Positions 8,790 through 18,918 of a DNA stretch of 64,000 bases are shown one piece after another. The notes beneath the pieces were generated by a model that was not told the origin of the DNA, made no database searches, and saw nothing but the letters and a program-made list of their open reading frames with translations. The position numbers and the translations under genes were made by a program. Numbering within the stretch: position 1 is the first letter of the stretch; each line of letters opens with the position of its first letter. Origin of the DNA: Fidelibacterota bacterium (lineage in GTDB: Bacteria; Fidelibacterota; UBA8477; JABMPR01); the NCBI GenBank assembly GCA_016784025.1, contig JADHVL010000018.1:1-64000 (forward strand). The letters are read 5' to 3'.

Positions 8790-9802
8790 TAAATTAGAGC
8801 CTCACATAGTTTCTCAAAACCAAGGAGATTCTCCTTCGAGCCCAGTGCAATCAATTTATCATCAGCATTCAGCTTATAGTGGGGATCAGGATTAAAGTTC
8901 GCTTCTCCGCTGCGCTGTTCAACTGCAGTGATGATGATATCGTGGTTTTTCCTAACTTCAAGATCGATGAGTGATTTGCCTTCCGCCCGCGAGTTCGCTT
9001 CAATAAGGATAGTTTCCAAAACCAGGTCAAGATTCCCCCTATTCATGATGAGCTCGATAAAATCAACAACACCAGGTGCCATGGCTTGTCGAGCTAGTTT
9101 AGTCCCTGCTGCTTCATAAGGGTTAATCACATGGTTGGCACCAGCCCGGGTCATCTTAGGGATAGATGCTGGAACTGTAGCTCTTGTTAAAATTAAGAGA
9201 TCACTCTTCAAGCTTCGTGCAGATAATGTCAAAAACAGATTGTCCTGATCATCTTTCAAAACCCCAATAAGCGTGGTGGCTTTCTCAATTCCTGCATTCA
9301 ACAGGACCTCATCCTGAGTTGCATCTCCTTCGATTAGCACAATATCATTCTGAACAAGAGTGGTGATTTTGTCAACATCCTTTTCAATCACAACAAAACT
9401 TTTACCGGCGTTTTGAAGCTCCTTGGCAATGGCTTGTCCCATGCGTCCATATCCACAAAGGATATAGTGATCGTTTAATTTTTTGACTCGTTTCGCCATG
9501 CGAAACCTCCTGTAGCGTTTGAGATCCACTGCTTGCTGTGCGATGTGACCAGCAATAATGAAGAATAAACCGATTCCTGAAAACATAATAAAGATAGTCC
9601 AGAGGTGACCCAGATCAGACATCTCCCAGACCTCTTGAAATCCAACTGTAGCCAGAGTAATAGCCGTCATATAAAAGGCATCAAACCAGCCGACATGCTC
9701 AATAATTACATAGCCAGTGGTTCCTAAAAGGATGATGCCCAGCATGCTCAGGATCAGTTGTTCTATTCTCGTTTCCAGCATCCGTAATAATAGTTTTGGC
9801 AA
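8789..9802 (-). CDS. Two-TM potassium channel with RCK (TrkA-N/TrkA-C) domain
   Basis: A 337-residue channel subunit: TM1 (about 15-35), pore helix and filter (about 45-57), TM2 (about 66-88), then a cytoplasmic RCK domain. The RCK domain begins with the nucleotide-binding glycine motif CGYGRMG (about 116-122), followed by VVIEKD and a C-terminal TrkA-C lobe. The filter reads TVGFQE rather than the usual TVGYGD, so ion selectivity is not certain. The chosen TTG start at 9802 gives a basic N-terminus; an ATG at 9781 is possible, and neither has a good ribosome-binding site. Such channels move potassium in response to nucleotides or divalent ions. Confidence 0.85.
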   Translation of the reverse strand: MPKLLLRMLETRIEQLILSMLGIILLGTTGYVIIEHVGWFDAFYMTAITLATVGFQEVWEMSDLGHLWTIFIMFSGIGLFFIIAGHIAQQAVDLKRYRRFRMAKRVKKLNDHYILCGYGRMGQAIAKELQNAGKSFVVIEKDVDKITTLVQNDIVLIEGDATQDEVLLNAGIEKATTLIGVLKDDQDNLFLTLSARSLKSDLLILTRATVPASIPKMTRAGANHVINPYEAAGTKLARQAMAPGVVDFIELIMNRGNLDLVLETILIEANSRAEGKSLIDLEVRKNHDIIITAVEQRSGEANFNPDPHYKLNADDKLIALGSKENLLGFEKLCEALI

Positions 9803-9958
9803 TGCCTGAAGGCTATCAAAAATAATGCCTGGGAATGATGCATTTCACCAGGGAAATTCAGTTGATTACTTCCTACTCTCGGCCTTTCAGACCCAATGCT
9901 TTTGGATTACATTGTGAGCCGATGAGTACCGCACTGAACACTATTAATTACCCCATAA

Positions 9959-11269
<1,311 letters not shown>

Positions 11270-11277
11270 GGATTCGC

Positions 11278-11643
11278 ATGGCAAATAAACGGTCACGTTC
11301 AACTGCAAATCGCTCTACCCGCAAATCTGGTGGCATATTCGAGAATAAAGTCGCCTGGATTTCCGGTGCCATCATTCTACTGATTCTTGTTCAAATCTTC
11401 GTGATGAGAGATGAGGGGCTGTATAGTCTGCTCAGACTCAAGCAGGAGATCAGAGATATGGAATCACATATAACTCGCCTGGAAATAGAAAAGGCAGAGT
11501 TAGAGAGTGAGCGTGACCGCTTATTAAATGATCCAGACTATCTGGAACGCATCGCCCGGGAAAGATTTCGCATGGCAAAACCAGGTGAAAAGGTATTTCA
11601 CGTTGTGACGGAAACCAAAAGGGATGGGGTGCGCGATAAATGA
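11278..11643 (+). CDS. FtsB/DivIC-like septum formation protein
   Basis: A 121-residue bitopic membrane protein: basic cytoplasmic N-terminus (about 1-25), one transmembrane helix (about 27-44) and a periplasmic coiled coil (about 50-92, LKQEIRDMESHITRLEIEKA). It ends with the family signature DPDYLERIARERFRMAKPGE. This is the FtsB/DivIC architecture; these proteins pair with FtsL and FtsQ/DivIB in the divisome. The position directly behind eno matches the common eno-ftsB order in many bacteria, which supports the assignment. Confidence 0.9.
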   Translation: MANKRSRSTANRSTRKSGGIFENKVAWISGAIILLILVQIFVMRDEGLYSLLRLKQEIRDMESHITRLEIEKAELESERDRLLNDPDYLERIARERFRMAKPGEKVFHVVTETKRDGVRDK

Positions 11644-11698
11644 AAAACGACAACAGAAGAGATCGATTTTCACCCATTCATTGAAGCATGAGAATTGA

Positions 11699-13573
11699 TT
11701 GCGGAACTGGCAGAATCATACTTCCTGGCAGAGGGTCTTAGAGGCTGAAATTCACCAGTCTCACCATAACTCAACATTTCAAAGTACAACAAACTTCACC
11801 CTTTCCAAAATCAACAAAATAATAGTACCGGTGATTCTGGGCGTGCTAATGCATGGCAGCCTGTTTGCTGAAGGTAAGGATTCGCTGGCCTATATCTTTC
11901 GTCAAGATAATCTCTCTACCAACAATGACTTTCAACTCAATTACAGGCAGAGCTTTTCGGGAAGCGATCTAGAGGTAACGGACGCCTTTAAGTACAAAGT
12001 ATTTTCATATGACAACAACCTGTCAGATGAAAAACAATATTCCATTCAACATCGCTTGCGGACTGATTTTTCATGGGGTAGCACTCGGAATAAAAGCATT
12101 CGTTTGGAGAGTGGTCAACATCAGGACCATCGGACTGGTCTGGCTTCAACGATTGACAATTGGGCTCTGCTTGCTGGTTTAAAGCATAATGACAACCTGT
12201 CCCTGTTTATTGGTGGTAGATCAGTAGAGCGATACGGGATTGTGGACAAGGGTTGGGCAAGTGAACTGGATATTCGCAAATCCTGGCATTCTCCTATGCA
12301 CCGATCTTTAATCATGGTAAATGGATCCAGAGATCAATTAACCGAACATTTAAATCACACGCTAAATGCCCGAGGGGAGTATTTTGTCCGATTTGGTGAT
12401 GTCTCCACTTTTCAAACTTCCATATACCAGGAAGCCCGCTTGCAGGCATTTTTTACTGACTCGCTAGGGAGTTCTCAATCCCGTAACAATGAGAACTTGA
12501 ACTGGCAAAATAGGTTCACTTATCACCTGAGAAAAAATCTCCATCTCTCTCATCGCCTCGATTGGGGAGACCAACTGACGGAGATCAGTCGAGAACGTGT
12601 TGATCAAAATTCCACCGTCAATCTATCAAGTGAGGATAGGAAACGATTTTCATTGTTAAATGAAACCTCCCTTGAATTGAATAATCCCAACTTTTCAACC
12701 TTGACGGCCTTCAAAGTTGAGAATTCTCAGAATAAATACTATGTGGATTATACTCAGGTCCTTTATCAGCTCAAGGAATCCCTGCTCTGGCAAAATACAG
12801 GACTTATTGACACACTCACGTGGATTTCATCGCTTTCAAGACTTGAATATGATACGCCTGATACCACCAATGATGATGACCGGGATGAATGGCGGCTCAA
12901 TACAGAAATCAGAATACTTTGGGCGCCTTCTCCATTTTATAGTCTTGAGTTTGGCACCAAGTTGGGGATGTTCCACCTCATATATCTTTTTAATACGCGC
13001 AGTTCGGAAAACCATTGGAATCGCAATCTGGTGTTATGGTCAGGTGTCACCTGGCGTAAGCAGAAATGGTCAGGGGATGGTCGAGCACGAATTCGCAGTA
13101 ATTATTTTGACTATGATTACGATGAGCTATTTATTGAATTAGAGCAACCTTCACGAAGCTTTGTTCACAGATCTCTAGACTTAAACAAAAAAATCAAATT
13201 CAATATTGGACGGCGTTGGTCAATTAGTTCTAAGGCAGCCTTTCGCTGGGAAGATGAAGGTAAACTGAAGTGGGATTCTTTTATTCAGCAGGTTAACAGC
13301 AGTAGAGAACAGTCTGAATGGAGTGCTGAGCTTTTTTACAACTATAAGGGTTGGGAAGGCTGGATGGGCTATCTCACTCATGACAGGGTGATTAAATACA
13401 CTGCTGCAAACCGTGAAACGGATCGCTGGCATGGCCAGGGTCCTTTGCTGGGTGTCAAATACCAGTTGGGTAAACGCATTGATCTTCGTGGAGATGCACG
13501 CTTTATATCAGTGGAAGATGGTGATCGGGAATATCTGCTTCCTAAAGTCTACTTTACCCTGGTTTACCGCTAA
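11699..13573 (+). CDS. Putative outer-membrane beta-barrel protein, family not recognised
   Basis: The open frame gives up to 624 residues. A signal-peptide-like segment lies at about 39-58 (KIIVPVILGVLMHGSLFAEG). The rest is rich in alternating polar/aromatic beta strands and ends YFTLVYR, an aromatic C-terminus typical of outer-membrane barrels. No enzyme motif was seen. The start is uncertain: the only usable codon near the front is a TTG at 11699 that places about 38 residues before the signal core, without a clear ribosome-binding site. Its stop codon overlaps the stop of the convergent DUF2164 gene. Two more outer-membrane-like genes follow at 13924 and 14736, suggesting a cell-envelope group. 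Confidence 0.7.
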   Translation: MRNWQNHTSWQRVLEAEIHQSHHNSTFQSTTNFTLSKINKIIVPVILGVLMHGSLFAEGKDSLAYIFRQDNLSTNNDFQLNYRQSFSGSDLEVTDAFKYKVFSYDNNLSDEKQYSIQHRLRTDFSWGSTRNKSIRLESGQHQDHRTGLASTIDNWALLAGLKHNDNLSLFIGGRSVERYGIVDKGWASELDIRKSWHSPMHRSLIMVNGSRDQLTEHLNHTLNARGEYFVRFGDVSTFQTSIYQEARLQAFFTDSLGSSQSRNNENLNWQNRFTYHLRKNLHLSHRLDWGDQLTEISRERVDQNSTVNLSSEDRKRFSLLNETSLELNNPNFSTLTAFKVENSQNKYYVDYTQVLYQLKESLLWQNTGLIDTLTWISSLSRLEYDTPDTTNDDDRDEWRLNTEIRILWAPSPFYSLEFGTKLGMFHLIYLFNTRSSENHWNRNLVLWSGVTWRKQKWSGDGRARIRSNYFDYDYDELFIELEQPSRSFVHRSLDLNKKIKFNIGRRWSISSKAAFRWEDEGKLKWDSFIQQVNSSREQSEWSAELFYNYKGWEGWMGYLTHDRVIKYTAANRETDRWHGQGPLLGVKYQLGKRIDLRGDARFISVEDGDREYLLPKVYFTLVYR

Positions 13574-13821
13574 GCAGATTCAGGTAGGGGCTTTTCCAGC
13601 TCATCAATGCGCTCATTGAGTGTATCAACATATCCAGAGAGATGTTTCTGGACATCGCGGATAGCCTGATTGTAATAATGTGGTCCAATATTTTCGCTGA
13701 AAAAATCCAATAAGAATTCTGCCTCAAAATTACCTAATTCCTGACTCATTTCGGTGGTGAAATAGGTTTGGATCTGCTGGATCAGATTGTCCTTCATTGC
13801 TCTTGAAAAGGTATTGATCAT
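13570..13821 (-). CDS. DUF2164 family protein
   Basis: A small cytoplasmic protein of 83 residues from the chosen ATG at 13821, which has AAAGGA at reasonable spacing; an upstream GTG at 13854 lacks one. It shows the DUF2164 pattern: a YF..E element (IQTYFTTEMSQELGNFEAE), then LLDFFSENIGPHYYNQAIRD (read in two parts). No biochemical function is known for the family. The gene is convergent with the barrel gene at 11699 and their stop codons overlap (TAA on plus, TAG on minus), an arrangement that leaves no space for a terminator between them. Confidence 0.85.
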   Translation of the reverse strand: MINTFSRAMKDNLIQQIQTYFTTEMSQELGNFEAEFLLDFFSENIGPHYYNQAIRDVQKHLSGYVDTLNERIDELEKPLPESA

Positions 13822-13923
13822 ACTCGAAGTTCCTTTGTTGAAAGCTGTTGCCACACAGCAATTTATGCATTAATATAGCCTACACTTTAAAAACAATCTT
13901 CAAAGTCAAAAGTTGGAAAAATC

Positions 13924-14739
13924 ATGATTCACATCAAAAAAACGATGTGTGTTTGTGCTGTGGTAATTGCAGTCATTTCACACATATCTCCAGTATTTGG
14001 AGCATTCGAGTATGTAGGGCTGGGGTGGCCAGCTGCAACGGCAAACATCAGGGTCCTGGGACAACACCCCCACCACTTCGTTGTAAATCCGGCTTTAATG
14101 GAGAATGGATTTCATCCTCAGATCAGCCTTTCCTATCAAAACCCCTTTCAGTCTCTTGACCTACAGGCAGGTTCTGTGACCATCCATCACTCAATATGGC
14201 AAAGACCGTATATTCATAGCCTGGAATATTTCGGGGATGAACATTACTCTGAACTAAAATTCGTCAATGGAACTACCTGGAAACTCGAAAAGGGCTTCAG
14301 GATTGGAATGACTATGAATTATCATCGGCTTTCCATGTCAGGTTTCAATAGTCGGCATGCCATGACACTATCTTTGACTTCGTATGCCCAACTCTCAGAT
14401 CAAATAAAAGTGGGTTCTGTGGTGGAACATGTCATTCAATGGGGGCAAGGCTTAACCCTACCTCAGAATTTTCAAATGGGTGGGCAATATGATATGGGTC
14501 CAGCAACAATTGTCGTTGCCCTTGAGAAAGAATCTGCTCTACCCATGGAAGCCTGCCTCGGGATGTTAATATCTCCAGGTTCCTTCTGGCAGATAGGTGT
14601 TGGATACCGAGATTTTAGCGGGATGATGTCAGCTGGTTGGCGTATTCGTACTCAAAGAATTTCACTTCACTATGCCTGTGTAGTGCACCCCTATTTGCCT
14701 GTATCGCATGGGTTTGGGCTGGAGTTGATATTGCCATGA
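13924..14739 (+). CDS. Putative outer-membrane protein, PorV/UPF0164-like
   Basis: A 271-residue exported protein with a signal peptide ending near VFGAFE (about 26). The mature part looks like a beta-barrel half: VVNPAL near the front, repeated amphipathic strands, VEHVIQWGQG, and the closing VSHGFGLELILP. The N-terminal asparagine-proline-alanine pattern and the end resemble the PorV/PorQ/UPF0164 group of outer-membrane proteins that accompany type IX secretion, but the similarity is only by eye. It overlaps the next gene by ATGA, so the two should be made together. Confidence 0.65.
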   Translation: MIHIKKTMCVCAVVIAVISHISPVFGAFEYVGLGWPAATANIRVLGQHPHHFVVNPALMENGFHPQISLSYQNPFQSLDLQAGSVTIHHSIWQRPYIHSLEYFGDEHYSELKFVNGTTWKLEKGFRIGMTMNYHRLSMSGFNSRHAMTLSLTSYAQLSDQIKVGSVVEHVIQWGQGLTLPQNFQMGGQYDMGPATIVVALEKESALPMEACLGMLISPGSFWQIGVGYRDFSGMMSAGWRIRTQRISLHYACVVHPYLPVSHGFGLELILP

Positions 14740-16484
14740 GACTCATCATTGTATTTCTCATATTCACCGTAAATGCATATGCTCAGGTCGACGATAATCT
14801 GGGGAATGACGAGTTGGATGATCCTGATGAAAGTCAATATTTAGATCAACTTCTGACTGCGTTATTTCAACCATTTTCAATTGAAACTGTTGATACCAAT
14901 TCTCTCCTTGAACATGGTTATTCCAGGGAGGCAATGGAGGTTATTTATAAATGGCGAAAAGGAAATGGGACACTCCTCTCGTTAAAGCGGAGCATTCATG
15001 GAAATGATTTAATTCTGCTGAACAATGATGTAAAAACGGGTGCTCAGCAAACTCAAATCCACTTACGCCAACGCTTGCATTATTCACCTTCAATGAATGG
15101 GTGGCGGATTCTGAATAAGGGCCGCATATTAAACAAATGGGGGTCCGTAAATGTTCTAGCCGAACAAGACCCAGGTGAGAATCAATTAACTGACCATTCC
15201 ATTTTGACGTTGAGCAGCCACTCCATCCCCTGGTTTGACCACCTCATTCTCGGTGGATTTCATGTGAACTGGGGTGGCGGATTGATTCTGAATCAACAGG
15301 GATCACGCCCAAGTCTAAATCCCAGATCACTTCTGCGCACAAAGCAATCAACCATTCGACCTCATTACTCAAGCAGAGAGACGGACTACTTTCAGGGGGC
15401 TGCTGGCAGCTTTTCACTAAGCAAATTTCATGGAGCCTTCTTTGTCTCCAGTCGCATTATGGAAGGTTTGTGGACCGGCAATCAGTTCAGGGAAGATGCT
15501 GACGGAATCCACCCATCTGGAAAGATCCTTGAGTCCAGACGGGCTAACGATTATGGATTGGCATTGGAAGCGCTCTTGTCAGGGACACAACTCTATGCAT
15601 CCACAATCTACACTCCAGAGGCAAAATCAGGTCTATCCTATGAGTTGGGGTTCTCGCAGGAGTTGGCTCATTCCCAAAAGATTCAAGTCTACACAAATAG
15701 TTTTGATTACGCGAATCACAGGATGACTGTTGCCTGGGCATATTTCACCTCACCGCTGCGTGTATCGCTTCAGTACAGGCATTTCATCACAGACGAGGTT
15801 TTAGCTCCCGGCTTCACATCAACACTTCTGGGTACATCTGCCTCAAATGAAAAGGGAATCTCGGTTCGAGCGCAAGTACGACCCACTGGAAAACTGCAAA
15901 TCCGCTATGCCCTTGATACAGGTAATTCAGTCGAGCTCCAAACTGTTGATGATTATAGGACGATTCAGCAGCACAAATTGCAAGTCATCCAGAAACTGAT
16001 TCAGGGGGTCTTCCAGTTTGATTATAGTCGGAAAAATGAGCATCCTATTATGGTTGGGGATATCTGGCTTGGGCAATTCTCAACTTATAAAATCAGTAGA
16101 TGTGCCGTTTCCCTGGTTCACAATTTTTCACCCCAATTTACGTATCGAGTGAATTTGAAATCAGCTTTTAGCGGCAAAGAATCAGCACTCCTTGTCCAGC
16201 AACGTCTGCTTGGTAAAAAGGGCAGATGGAAATGGACAATTGGCCATGTGAGATTCACTATTCCCGACTATACCTTGAGATTAAGTGTCTATGAGACCAG
16301 TGTGGCAGAAAGCTTTAGCTTTTATACCGCTTTTGATGATGGTGATCGATGGTTCGTGTATCTGAAGCAACAGAGTCTCCATTGGTTTGATATGGAAATG
16401 AAATTGGTCCAAACTCGTTCCTTTGATGACCCCAATATGCCCAAACAACTTGCTATAAGCCTTCAGATGTCCGTTGTCTTATAA
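14736..16484 (+). CDS. Exported protein with helix-hairpin-helix-like N-terminus and beta-barrel body
   Basis: A protein of 582 residues from the ATG at 14736, which overlaps the previous stop (ATGA) and begins a clean signal peptide (MRLIIVFLIFTVNAYAQ). After an acidic linker, residues about 40-85 look like a helix-hairpin-helix unit (IETVDTNSLLEHGYSREAME, then IYKWRKGNGTLLSL). The remaining about 480 residues are strand-rich with many aromatic residues, as in outer-membrane barrels, and end SLQMSVVL. HhH domains joined to barrels occur in some FCB-group bacteria; DNA uptake has been suggested by analogy to ComEA, but that is speculation here. The longer frame upstream is the previous gene out of frame. 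Confidence 0.65.
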   Translation: MRLIIVFLIFTVNAYAQVDDNLGNDELDDPDESQYLDQLLTALFQPFSIETVDTNSLLEHGYSREAMEVIYKWRKGNGTLLSLKRSIHGNDLILLNNDVKTGAQQTQIHLRQRLHYSPSMNGWRILNKGRILNKWGSVNVLAEQDPGENQLTDHSILTLSSHSIPWFDHLILGGFHVNWGGGLILNQQGSRPSLNPRSLLRTKQSTIRPHYSSRETDYFQGAAGSFSLSKFHGAFFVSSRIMEGLWTGNQFREDADGIHPSGKILESRRANDYGLALEALLSGTQLYASTIYTPEAKSGLSYELGFSQELAHSQKIQVYTNSFDYANHRMTVAWAYFTSPLRVSLQYRHFITDEVLAPGFTSTLLGTSASNEKGISVRAQVRPTGKLQIRYALDTGNSVELQTVDDYRTIQQHKLQVIQKLIQGVFQFDYSRKNEHPIMVGDIWLGQFSTYKISRCAVSLVHNFSPQFTYRVNLKSAFSGKESALLVQQRLLGKKGRWKWTIGHVRFTIPDYTLRLSVYETSVAESFSFYTAFDDGDRWFVYLKQQSLHWFDMEMKLVQTRSFDDPNMPKQLAISLQMSVVL

Positions 16485-16513
16485 TTCCCCCCAGACTATT
16501 TTCAACGCTAAAT

Positions 16514-18046
16514 ATGAACCGACAGCGATATATAGTTTTAATACTCCTCCTGCTTTTTTCGATCACTTCGTTACAGGCAAGACGGACTGAACTTATTCTT
16601 CAAAAAGCGGCTGATGATAGATATGTCCCGGCGATTCCAGTCTATGTGATCAATCAATACCAATATATTTCACTCCAGGATTTGCTGGATGCCTATAAAA
16701 TTTCGGCTTTCTTAAACCCTGCTGTCAGGAAGTCGGTCTTTCGTATCGGTCGCTTGAAATTCAAGGTTACAGCGTATAATCACTATGTCATGGTTGAGGA
16801 CAGAACCTTTCAGATGTCCCATTCGGTGATTTTCTTTGATGGTGAAACATACCTGCCCATGGATGATTTTGTAGGTATCCTCAAAATGGTAGGTCTGGTT
16901 TCAGGAGTGACCATATTGTCAGGCACGGATGAAGATGATATGCAGGTTGAGCCAACCGCTGAACCCACACAATACTCACAATTTGACATCGTGTCCGCCA
17001 ACATCGAAGAACGTCAAAATGGAACGGTTATCCGGATTCGTACCGCCAATCGCTATGATGCTAATTCTGTAAAAGCCTGGATTAATCGCGAGGAGTGGCT
17101 TTATGTCACATTGCCTGGCGCTAAAGTTAATAAGTCGATTCTAGATAATACTGAAATCCCAAAAAACAGCAGTATCCGTAAAGTCACAGCTGATCAATTA
17201 GATGGCACCTCCCAACTTACGTTCCGTCTTCGTGGGACAGTTGAGGGTGTAGATGTTTTGCACCGCGATTCGCCTCCAGAAATATTACTTACTATTCGCA
17301 GACCTTATGTTATTGATCAATCCCACTATCTTGAAAAAGAACGTCAGAAATGGAAGCTTGATAAAATTGTGCTGGATGCCGGGCATGGGGGACACGATCC
17401 AGGGGCTCGTGGCAATGGTCTAAGAGAAAAAGAAATCACACTCGATGTTGTTAAGCGATTGGGAAAATTGATTGAAACCCGCACGGATATTGAAGTGATA
17501 TATACCAGGGATACAGATGTGTTTGTCCCGCTCTGGGAACGTACAAAGATTGCTAATGAAGCTGGCGGAAAAGTTTTCCTGAGCATTCATGTTAATGCAA
17601 ATAAGAATAAAAAGGCTTCAGGGTTTGAAACCTATTTGCTCCGACCTGGAAAAACAGATGCTGCTATTGCCGTTGCTGAGATGGAGAATGCCGTAATAAA
17701 GCTTGAACAAAATACTGATCAGTACGACAAGTTGAGTGCTGAACAACTCATTCTCGCCACCATGGCTCAAAGTTCCTTTATGCAGCAAAGTGAAACTCTG
17801 GCTGACCTGACACAGAGAGAATTTGACAAAAAGCTGGTGGGGCAAAACAGGGGTGTCAAACAAGCCGGATTTATTGTGCTCATCGGCGCTTCAATGCCCA
17901 ATGTACTCATTGAATTAGGATTTATTTCGAATAAGAATGATGCCCGCAGATTGAAACAGGCCTCTTATAGACAGAAGGCCGCCCAGGGTATATTTGATGC
18001 TCTGATGAAATACAAAACACGACATGAAAAGTTATTATCCCCGTGA
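16514..18046 (+). CDS. N-acetylmuramoyl-L-alanine amidase (AMIN-like domain + Amidase_3)
   Basis: A 510-residue exported cell-wall hydrolase. The signal peptide ends near LQARR (about 22). Residues about 25-260 hold a copper-amine-oxidase-N-like region and an AMIN-type beta domain that targets septal peptidoglycan. Amidase_3 covers about 280-500 with zinc ligands in DAGHGGHDPG (His), LREKE (Glu) and SIHVNANKN (His), and the catalytic Glu in VLIELGFISN. It cleaves the amide bond between N-acetylmuramic acid and L-alanine during daughter-cell separation. An AmiB/C-like role is likely. Its stop overlaps the GTG start of murI (GTGA). Confidence 0.94.
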   Translation: MNRQRYIVLILLLLFSITSLQARRTELILQKAADDRYVPAIPVYVINQYQYISLQDLLDAYKISAFLNPAVRKSVFRIGRLKFKVTAYNHYVMVEDRTFQMSHSVIFFDGETYLPMDDFVGILKMVGLVSGVTILSGTDEDDMQVEPTAEPTQYSQFDIVSANIEERQNGTVIRIRTANRYDANSVKAWINREEWLYVTLPGAKVNKSILDNTEIPKNSSIRKVTADQLDGTSQLTFRLRGTVEGVDVLHRDSPPEILLTIRRPYVIDQSHYLEKERQKWKLDKIVLDAGHGGHDPGARGNGLREKEITLDVVKRLGKLIETRTDIEVIYTRDTDVFVPLWERTKIANEAGGKVFLSIHVNANKNKKASGFETYLLRPGKTDAAIAVAEMENAVIKLEQNTDQYDKLSAEQLILATMAQSSFMQQSETLADLTQREFDKKLVGQNRGVKQAGFIVLIGASMPNVLIELGFISNKNDARRLKQASYRQKAAQGIFDALMKYKTRHEKLLSP

Positions 18047-18876
18047 ATGAACTAAGCGCAGAACAAGCCATTGGTGTTTTTGACTCTGGACTGGGAGGCA
18101 TCTCAGTGGTACGAGCCATTATTGATTTATTGCCCCATGAACACCTCGTGTATTTTGGGGATACAGCAAGAGTCCCTTATGGTTCAAAATCTGAAGAAAC
18201 GGTGAATCGCTTTGCCTATCAAATTTCTTCATTCCTGAGAGAAAAACAGGTCAAAATGATTGTTGTGGCCTGTAATACAGCCTCAGCTGTTGCCTTGCAG
18301 AGTCTGCAGCAGAGTTTTGACATTCCAATAGTAGGCGTGATTGAGCCCGGCTCTGAAGCTGCCGTAAACACCTCGAAGCATAAACGAATCGGAGTGATTG
18401 GCACCGCCTCAACTATCAGATCAGGCGCCTATCGGACAGCCATTAGAGCGCTGGATCCAGACATGGAAGTGACTGATCAGTCTTGTCCCCTCTTGGTTCC
18501 ACTTGTGGAAGAGGATTGGCCACATGATGGTGTTGTAAGACAAGTACTGGAGAGTTATTTGGAACCATTCAAAGTCCAGTTGCCAGATTCGCTTATCTTG
18601 GGTTGTACTCATTATCCCTATCTCAAATCTATCATTCAACAAGTGATTGGACCCTCAGTTCGTCTTGTTGATTCAGGAGAGGAAACAGCGACCCAGGTGC
18701 AAAAAGTGTTAAAAGAAATGGGATTGTTGAATCATGGGAACGGTGATCCAGGTAGGCATAAATTCTATGTTTCTGACTTTCCTCAAAAGTTTGAAGAAAC
18801 GGCGTCCCGTTTTTTAGGTAGACCCCTTGATAAACTGTTTAAGGTTGAGTTGGAAGTTTTGGAATCTTACAAATAA
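18043..18876 (+). CDS. murI: Glutamate racemase
   Basis: A 277-residue enzyme that converts L-glutamate to D-glutamate for peptidoglycan synthesis. It has both catalytic cysteines: VVACNTAS (Cys about 77) and LGCTHYPYLK (about 186-195). The substrate-binding motif FDSGLGG (about 13-19) and YGDTARVPYG-type segment (FGDTARVPYG) are also present. The start is a GTG at 18043 that overlaps the amidase stop; no in-frame ATG lies near. Coupling to a peptidoglycan amidase and then to folC gives a sensible cell-wall/metabolism operon. Confidence 0.97.
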   Translation: MNELSAEQAIGVFDSGLGGISVVRAIIDLLPHEHLVYFGDTARVPYGSKSEETVNRFAYQISSFLREKQVKMIVVACNTASAVALQSLQQSFDIPIVGVIEPGSEAAVNTSKHKRIGVIGTASTIRSGAYRTAIRALDPDMEVTDQSCPLLVPLVEEDWPHDGVVRQVLESYLEPFKVQLPDSLILGCTHYPYLKSIIQQVIGPSVRLVDSGEETATQVQKVLKEMGLLNHGNGDPGRHKFYVSDFPQKFEETASRFLGRPLDKLFKVELEVLESYK

Positions 18877-18918
18877 GATACACCTCACCATTTCAATAAA
18901 GATTAGGGAAAATTCAAC

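Noticed and set aside
11700..11775. tRNA-like start GCGGAACTGGCAGAATCA downstream of the ftsB-like gene
   Set aside because: The 3' side has no matching acceptor strand or T-loop, so it cannot fold as a tRNA.
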